64,000 nt of DNA from Pantoea sp. At-9b (GTDB lineage Bacteria; Pseudomonadota; Gammaproteobacteria; Enterobacterales; Enterobacteriaceae): NCBI RefSeq assembly GCF_000175935.2, contig NC_014837.1, forward strand, positions 3,782,001 to 3,846,000, written 5' to 3'. Positions 59,057-64,000 of this stretch are shown piece by piece. A program made the translations under genes and the position numbers. The notes below the pieces were generated by a model. The model was not told the origin of the DNA. It did no database searches and was given only the letters and a program-made list of their open reading frames with translations. The number at the start of each line of letters is the position of its first letter. Within the stretch, counting starts at the first letter, position 1.

Positions 59057-59182
59057 TATGCCCTAAATAATTCAGGTTGCAGGAAGGCGGCAAGCTCATA
59101 GACTTCAGGAGCTTACCCCAGTAAGTGACTGAGGTGTATGAACGCAGCTAATGCACCTGTAACCTGAAGTATGACGGGCATA
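59057..59182. repeat. ERIC (intergenic repeat unit) element
   Basis: 126-bp imperfect palindrome bounded by TATGCCC / GGGCATA. The centre contains CAGGAGCTTACC and AGTAAGTGACTGAGGTG, matching the ERIC core used for ERIC-PCR primers. It lies between yqjC and yqjD and would form a long hairpin in a through transcript. Confidence 0.9.
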
Positions 59183-59195
59183 AAAGGAGATTTTT

Positions 59196-59501
59196 ATGGC
59201 TAAAGACTCAACATCAGAACATTTGCGTGCGGAACTGAAAAACCTTGCAGACACCCTGGAAGAGGTACTGAGCAGCACCGGTGATAAATCGAAAACCGAG
59301 CTGGATAAACTGCGTCAGAAAGCTCGCGAAGCGCTCGACACCTCGCGTGAACGTCTGGGCGAATCCGGCGAACGCCTGGCGCAATCCACCCGCGAAGCCG
59401 CGCACAAGGCGGATGACTACGTGCGAGAGAATCCATGGCACGGTGTGGGTATCGGGGCCGCAGTGGGTGTGGTCATCGGCATTCTGCTTTCCCGGCGTTA
59501 A
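59196..59501 (+). CDS. yqjD: YqjD, DUF883 inner-membrane protein
   Basis: 101 residues: soluble amphipathic N-terminal helix and a C-terminal membrane anchor (about 82-100, GVGIGAAVGVVIGILLSRR). E. coli YqjD/ElaB bind stationary-phase ribosomes at the membrane. AAGGAG lies before the ATG. Confidence 0.92.
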   Translation: MAKDSTSEHLRAELKNLADTLEEVLSSTGDKSKTELDKLRQKAREALDTSRERLGESGERLAQSTREAAHKADDYVRENPWHGVGIGAAVGVVIGILLSRR

Positions 59502-59503
59502 TG

Positions 59504-59902
59504 ATGAGTGACAGTCAGCAAAGCCACGGCCCGGGCAAAGGGGTCCTCAACATCGGTCAACGTATCGTTACCACGCTGGTCAGTATCGTTGAGACACGCA
59601 TCCGGCTGGCAGTGGTGGAACTGGAAGAGGAAAAAGCCAACCTGATTCAGATGTTGATGATGGTGGGCCTGACCATGTTGTTTACCGCTTTCGGGCTGAT
59701 GAGCCTGATGGTGCTGATCATCTGGGCAGTGGATGCGCAATATCGGCTGATGGCGATTGCGATTACCACCGCCGTCCTGTTCCTGCTGGCACTGATTTTT
59801 GGTGTCTGGACACTCCGTAAATCCCGCCAGTCCACGCTGCTGCGTCATACGCGGAAAGAGCTGGAAACCGATCGCAAATTGCTGGAGGAACATCGCTCAT
59901 GA
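59504..59902 (+). CDS. yqjE: YqjE, holin-like membrane protein
   Basis: 132 residues from MSDSQQSHG (ATG at 59504, just after the yqjD stop; the ATG at 59501 is also possible). Two central membrane spans (about 53-75 and 81-103), then a basic tail. Phage-holin-3_6 family by pattern; function unknown. Overlaps yqjK by 4 bases. Confidence 0.9.
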   Translation: MSDSQQSHGPGKGVLNIGQRIVTTLVSIVETRIRLAVVELEEEKANLIQMLMMVGLTMLFTAFGLMSLMVLIIWAVDAQYRLMAIAITTAVLFLLALIFGVWTLRKSRQSTLLRHTRKELETDRKLLEEHRS

Positions 59903-60183
59903 GCCGCCGCGAGCGCGAAGCACGCATCCATGCCTTGCTGAATCAGGTACAACAGCAACGGCTGGATCTGAGCGCAACCAGGCGTGAGTGGCTGGAGAGC
60001 ACCGCGCAATATGACCGGGGTTGGCTCACCTTTCTCAGTCTGCGTCGCTATCTGGCGATCGGCAGCAGCGCGCTGGCAATATGGTCAATTCGCAGTCCTA
60101 ATCGGCTGCTGCGCTGGGCAAAACGCGGCTTTGGCCTGTGGAGCACCTGGCGCATGATCAAATCAGCGATGCCACCACGCTAA
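59899..60183 (+). CDS. yqjK: YqjK-like protein
   Basis: 94 residues, basic, with a weak hydrophobic segment (about 47-65). Third gene of the yqjDEK set, starting with an ATGA overlap. Function unknown; context suggests cell-envelope or stationary-phase role with YqjD/YqjE. Confidence 0.88.
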   Translation: MSRREREARIHALLNQVQQQRLDLSATRREWLESTAQYDRGWLTFLSLRRYLAIGSSALAIWSIRSPNRLLRWAKRGFGLWSTWRMIKSAMPPR

Positions 60184-60199
60184 GCTAACTCCTTCTTGC

Positions 60200-60225
60200 A
60201 ACGGGCCTTTTTCAGGTCCGTTTTT
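60200..60225 (+). terminator. terminator after yqjK
   Basis: Near-perfect stem AACGGGCC / GGTCCGTT with loop TTTTTCA and T5 at the end. Confidence 0.75.
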
Positions 60226-60390
60226 CTCTTCATCAGAATTCCTGAACAACATCGACAGATTATCTCGCTTACAACCTTTCCAACCCGCGATTATCATCTC
60301 TAGCCATCAGCCCAATGAATTGCAAGACGTGATTCGACGGGATACATTGCCGCAGGCCAGCAACCTGCAATAAAAACCTTGTTGGAGTAG

Positions 60391-60804
60391 ATGATGAAAA
60401 AATTCGAAGATTCTGGCCTGTTACTGGCACGCGTTCTGATGACCATTCTGTTTATCACCGCTGGCTGGGGCAAACTGACCGGTTATGCGGGCACCGCACA
60501 GTACATGCAGTCAATGGGCGTCCCTGGCTTCCTGCTGCCGCTGGTGATTTTGCTGGAACTGGGTGGTGGTCTGGCGATTCTGTTCGGCTTCCTGACCCGT
60601 TTCACCGCGCTGTTTACTGCCGGCTTCACCATTCTGACGGCGTTCCTGTTCCACAGTAACTTCGCAGAAGGCGTTAACCAGCTGATGTTCATGAAAAACC
60701 TGTCCATCGCAGGCGGTTTCCTGGTACTGGGTCTGGTAGGTCCGGGTGCTTACAGCATCGACCGTCTGATTCGTCAGCGTTTGCAGCCTGCAACCGCACG
60801 CTAA
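60391..60804 (+). CDS. yqjF: YqjF, DoxX-family membrane protein
   Basis: 137 residues, four membrane spans, DoxX family (LLLARVLMTILFITAGWGKLTGYAGTAQYM). E. coli YqjF is linked to yqjG-type quinone/thiol metabolism by context only. Ends at a strong terminator (60830-60860). Confidence 0.92.
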   Translation: MMKKFEDSGLLLARVLMTILFITAGWGKLTGYAGTAQYMQSMGVPGFLLPLVILLELGGGLAILFGFLTRFTALFTAGFTILTAFLFHSNFAEGVNQLMFMKNLSIAGGFLVLGLVGPGAYSIDRLIRQRLQPATAR

Positions 60805-60829
60805 GCATACAAGCAGCGTATACTGAAAA

Positions 60830-60860
60830 GGGGCGAGGATATTCCTCGCCCCATTTTTTT
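60830..60860 (+). terminator. terminator after yqjF
   Basis: Perfect 10-bp stem GGGGCGAGGA / TCCTCGCCCC, loop TAT, then T7. Only 11 bases before yqjG, so yqjG is probably expressed by partial read-through or from a promoter that overlaps it. Confidence 0.9.
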
Positions 60861-60871
60861 ATGGAGGGCTT

Positions 60872-61846
60872 ATGGGACAACTGATTGATGGTGTCTGGCA
60901 TGACACCTGGTACGATACGAAGTCAACCGGTGGCCGCTTCAAACGCTCCGAAGCGGTGTGGCGTAACTGGGTTACCGCCGATGGCAGCGCAGGTCTTACC
61001 GGGAAGGCGGGGTTTGCTGCCGAACGCGACCGCTATCATTTATACGTTTCACTCGCCTGCCCATGGGCGCATCGCACCCTGCTGATGCGCAAGCTGAAGG
61101 GGCTGGAAGAGATGATTTCCGTGTCAGTGGTGCATCCGCTGATGCTGGAAAATGGCTGGACCTTCGACGACGATTTTCCCGACGCGACCGGCGATTCGCT
61201 GTATCAGAACGAATACCTGTATCAACTCTATCTGCATGCCGATCCGCATTACAGCGGGCGCGTGACTGTGCCGGTGTTGTGGGACAAACAGCAGCACACC
61301 ATTGTCAGCAATGAATCTGCCGATATTATCCGCATGCTGAATAGCGCGTTTGATGCCCAGGGTGCTCGCGCGGGCGATTACTATCCCGAGACGTTACGGC
61401 CACAGATTGATGAGCTGAATGGCTGGATTTACGACACGGTCAACAACGGCGTGTACAAATCGGGCTTCGCCACTTCGCAGGCCGCTTATGATGAATCGGT
61501 GACGGCGCTGTTCCATTCGCTGGCACGCCTGGAGCAAATTCTTGGTCAGCATCGCTATCTTACCGGCGATCAGTTAACCGAAGCCGATCTGCGCCTGTGG
61601 ACCACGTTGGTGCGTTTTGATCCGGTGTATGTCACGCATTTCAAGTGCGATCGCCACCGGATCAGCGATTATCGCAACCTGAGCGGCTTCCTGCGTGATA
61701 TTTACCAGATGCCGGGAATTGCAGAGACGGTCAATCTGCCGCATATCCGTCATCATTACTATTGCAGCCACAAGACCATCAATCCGAGCGGAGTGATTTC
61801 GCTGGGACCGGCATTTAACTGGGATGAGCCGCACGGTCGGGGATAA
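60872..61846 (+). CDS. yqjG: glutathionyl-hydroquinone reductase
   Basis: 324 residues, Xi-class GST: active-site Cys63 in YVSLACPWAHRTLLMRKLKGLE, TVPVLWDKQQHTIVSNESADIIRMLN, and the C-terminal helical domain. Reduces glutathionyl-hydroquinones with GSH. Same place as E. coli yqjG. Confidence 0.94.
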   Translation: MGQLIDGVWHDTWYDTKSTGGRFKRSEAVWRNWVTADGSAGLTGKAGFAAERDRYHLYVSLACPWAHRTLLMRKLKGLEEMISVSVVHPLMLENGWTFDDDFPDATGDSLYQNEYLYQLYLHADPHYSGRVTVPVLWDKQQHTIVSNESADIIRMLNSAFDAQGARAGDYYPETLRPQIDELNGWIYDTVNNGVYKSGFATSQAAYDESVTALFHSLARLEQILGQHRYLTGDQLTEADLRLWTTLVRFDPVYVTHFKCDRHRISDYRNLSGFLRDIYQMPGIAETVNLPHIRHHYYCSHKTINPSGVISLGPAFNWDEPHGRG

Positions 61847-61855
61847 ATTCTTCAG

Positions 61856-61873
61856 GGCGCGATAAATCGCGCC
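61856..61873 (+). terminator. hairpin after yqjG
   Basis: GGCGCGA / TCGCGCC with loop TAAA, followed by CGCTACGG. Same core as the hairpin at 50173-50196. Confidence 0.6.
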
Positions 61874-61900
61874 GCTACGGTTCATTGGATGCTAAAAAAC

Positions 61901-62155
61901 AAAACCCCGCCGAAGCGGGGTTTTTGCATTAAAAAGTCGAAACTGACCGATAAGCCGGCGTTCTTTTCATGGAAAGAGGAGTGGACAGTCATTCATTTCG
62001 GACAAAAACAAAAACCCCGCCGAAGCGGGGTTGTTGCGTTAAAAAGTCGGAACTGACCGATAAGCCGGGTTCTTTTCATGGAAAGAGGAGTGGACAGTCA
62101 TTCATTTCGGACAAAAACAACAACCCCGCCGAAGCGGGGTTTTTGCATTAAAAAG
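61901..62155 (-). repeat. tandem repeats of the rnpB 3' end and terminator
   Basis: Two full units (period 110 and 109 bases, counted from the CCCCGC stems at 61905, 62015 and 62124) and a third that merges into rnpB. Each contains the terminator stem CCCCGC-CGAA-GCGGGG and a copy of the last part of rnpB (AAACTGACCGATAAGCCGG...GGACAGTCATTCAT). On the minus strand each unit would end in a U-run. E. coli rnpB has similar tandem repeats of about 113 bases downstream. Confidence 0.9.
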
Positions 62156-62532
<377 letters not shown>

Positions 62533-62540
62533 GGCGCGGG

Positions 62541-62569
62541 ATAATAGGCGATCCGCCGTCGTTTGTCAC
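62541..62569 (-). promoter_or_regulatory. rnpB promoter
   Basis: On the minus strand GTGACA (62564-62569) and TATTAT (62541-62546) are separated by 17 bases, with a start expected at about 62532-62535. It lies within the last codons of rsmI. Confidence 0.8.
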
Positions 62570-63429
62570 GCCTCTTGCTGATCGAGTGCGTAGCGATACA
62601 GTGCGTTCTTCTTCACACCGTGAATTTCCGCCGTCAGCGCGGCGGCTTTCTTCAATGGCAGCTCCTGTTGCAGCAGCGCCAGGGTACGCAGAGCCTCCGC
62701 CGGTAACGCCTCTTCATCGGCCTTATGCCCTTCTACCACCAGCACCATCTCACCTTTGCGGCGATTGTCATCTTCCAGCACCCAGGCCAGCAACGCCGCT
62801 ACCGGCGCGCCATGCAGTGATTCCCAGGTTTTGGTGATTTCACGCGCCAGCACCACATAGCGATCGCCACCCAACTCACTGACCATATCCTGTAAACTAT
62901 CGATTAAACGGTGGGTCGATTCGTAGAAGATCAGGGTGCGCGGTTCCTGCGCCAGCGCACGCAAGGCATCGCAGCGTGCCTTGGTTTTCGCGGGCAGAAA
63001 CCCTTCGTAACAGAAACGATCGGACGGTAATCCCGCTGCGCTTAATGCTGTAATCGCCGCGCAGGCACCCGGCAACGGCACCACGCGGATACCTGCTTCA
63101 CGGCAACGACGCACCAGATGATAACCGGGATCGTTGATTAACGGCGTTCCGGCATCAGAAACCAGCGCAATGCTTTGGCCTTCCTGCAATTTGGCCAGCA
63201 GCACCTCGGCTTTCTGCTGCTCGTTGTGGTCGTGAAGTGCGAACAGTCGCGCATTGATGGCGAAATGTTGTAGCAACAGCCCGGTATGACGTGTATCTTC
63301 CGCAGCGACCAGATCGACGCTCGCAAGCACCGTTAACGCACGCTGCGTAATATCACCCAGGTTACCGATCGGGGTAGGAACGATATAGAGCGTGCTGGCA
63401 GAAATGTCTGCCCGATCGAGTTGTTTCAT
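62566..63429 (-). CDS. rsmI: 16S rRNA (cytidine-1402-2'-O)-methyltransferase
   Basis: 287 residues, tetrapyrrole-methylase-like fold: [72 protein letters not shown] and FYESTHRL. Methylates the ribose of C1402 in 16S rRNA. Divergent from lpoA, as in E. coli (yraL/yraM). Confidence 0.96.
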   Translation of the reverse strand: MKQLDRADISASTLYIVPTPIGNLGDITQRALTVLASVDLVAAEDTRHTGLLLQHFAINARLFALHDHNEQQKAEVLLAKLQEGQSIALVSDAGTPLINDPGYHLVRRCREAGIRVVPLPGACAAITALSAAGLPSDRFCYEGFLPAKTKARCDALRALAQEPRTLIFYESTHRLIDSLQDMVSELGGDRYVVLAREITKTWESLHGAPVAALLAWVLEDDNRRKGEMVLVVEGHKADEEALPAEALRTLALLQQELPLKKAAALTAEIHGVKKNALYRYALDQQEA

Positions 63430-63491
63430 TGTTTCATCCGAATTGCCGATTTAATATTGAGCATCTAGAAAAAAACATCACTGGATACAGT

Positions 63492-64000
63492 ATGCTTCCT
63501 TCAAAAGTCTTACGTCGTAAAGCAGGACGCTTTGTACCTGTTCTTCTCGCTGGGCTAATTTTAGCCGCCTGTAGCGGTCAGGGACCACAGCAAACGTCCA
63601 CCGTCAATGTTCAGGGTCCGATCACGGCCCAGTCTGACTATTACCTGCAGCAGGTGCAGCAAAGCAGCGATGATAGCAAGACCGACTGGCAATTACTTGC
63701 CATCCGTGCCTTGTTGAAGGAAGGAAAGTATCCACAAGCCAGCGATCAGATCAAACAATTGCCGCAGCAGCTCTCTGATGTGCAGCAGCAGGAATTGCAG
63801 TTGCTGCGAGCGCAGATGCAGATTGGTCAGCAGGATTTCAATGGCGCACAACAACTGTTGAGCCAGGTGAAAACTGACAGCCTGTCGCAGGATCAGCAGG
63901 CTCGCTATTACGGTCTGCAAATCGCAGCCGCCCAGAATCGTCCCTCGCTGGCATTGCTGCGCGCCTATATCGCTCAGGAACCGCTGCTGAAAGCGGCCGA
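63492..64000 (+). CDS. lpoA: LpoA, lipoprotein activator of PBP1a (partial, runs off window)
   Basis: ATG at 63492; the frame is open to the window end (170 codons seen). N-terminal signal and lipobox LILAAC (Cys26), then a helical TPR-like domain (LLAIRALLKEGKYPQASDQIKQLP, YYGLQIAAAQ). The start of LpoA (YraM), which spans the periplasm to stimulate the cell-wall synthase PBP1a. Divergent from rsmI with about 60 bases between them. Confidence 0.93.
   Translation, partial: MLPSKVLRRKAGRFVPVLLAGLILAACSGQGPQQTSTVNVQGPITAQSDYYLQQVQQSSDDSKTDWQLLAIRALLKEGKYPQASDQIKQLPQQLSDVQQQELQLLRAQMQIGQQDFNGAQQLLSQVKTDSLSQDQQARYYGLQIAAAQNRPSLALLRAYIAQEPLLKAA

Noticed and set aside
61969..62151. Short repetitive frame in the tandem repeats
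   Set aside because: Its repeated peptide comes only from the rnpB terminator repeats; no ribosome site or family.

Overview
The window looks like the chromosome of an enterobacterium. Gene order on the right (fadH-rlmG-ygjP ... ygjR-alx-sstT-uxaABC-exuT-exuR-yqjA-mzrA-yqjCDEK-yqjF-yqjG-rnpB-rsmI-lpoA) closely follows the Escherichia coli 67-71 min region. Protein divergence, the T6SS gene order and the accessory content suggest Erwiniaceae (Pantoea/Erwinia-like); that genus-level guess is inference.

Layout. (1) 1-3407: right end of a P2-type integrated element. It has a CI-like repressor, a tyrosine integrase, an AT-rich cargo gene for a metallo-beta-lactamase-fold protein broken by frameshifts, and an attR consisting of the 3' part of a tRNA-Ile2(CAT) gene. 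(2) 3432-22266, minus strand: a 14-gene type VI secretion operon, tssB-tssC-tssK-tssL-ompA/tagL-hcp-tssH-tssM-tssA-tssF-tssG-tssJ-tssE-vasL. All core parts are present except VgrG (TssI) and PAAR. (3) 22267-24355: a small accessory island. It holds a 33-codon membrane-peptide ORF whose 3' end carries an ArcZ-like sRNA core plus terminator, then a truncated TccC/RHS-core gene whose variable C-terminus is an array of seven C2H2 zinc fingers. This is the most unusual object in the window. (4) 24356-31433: ddlA, a MASE1-GGDEF protein, a SulP transporter/carbonic anhydrase pair, an e(P4)-type acid phosphatase lipoprotein and a YfiH-like protein. (5) 31397-35641, minus: the idnD-idnO-idnT-idnR L-idonate operon with CRP and GntR/IdnR-type sites upstream. 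(6) 35895-39599: fadH, rlmG, ygjP. (7) 39672-46285: an accessory catabolic block (LysR regulator, flavin monooxygenase, SDR, MHS-type transporter, RidA, then a ClcB-like channel), placed where E. coli has ygjQ. (8) 46437-50160: ygjR, a pH/Mn-type leader and alx, sstT. (9) 50203-57128: hexuronate genes uxaCBA and divergent exuT-exuR with ExuR-like operators. (10) 57451-61846: yqjA-mzrA, yqjC, an ERIC element, yqjDEK, yqjF, yqjG. (11) 61900-64000: rnpB on the minus strand with tandem repeats of its 3' end and terminator, rsmI, and the start of lpoA, which runs off the window.

How the genes work together. The minus-strand T6SS genes overlap or lie close together and would make one contractile machine. 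The TccC-zinc-finger gene lies upstream of tssB on the opposite strand and has no immunity gene beside it. This would fit an effector aimed at a eukaryote rather than at bacteria, but delivery by this T6SS is speculation. The idn, uxa/exu and FMO blocks are separate carbon-source modules, each with its own regulator.
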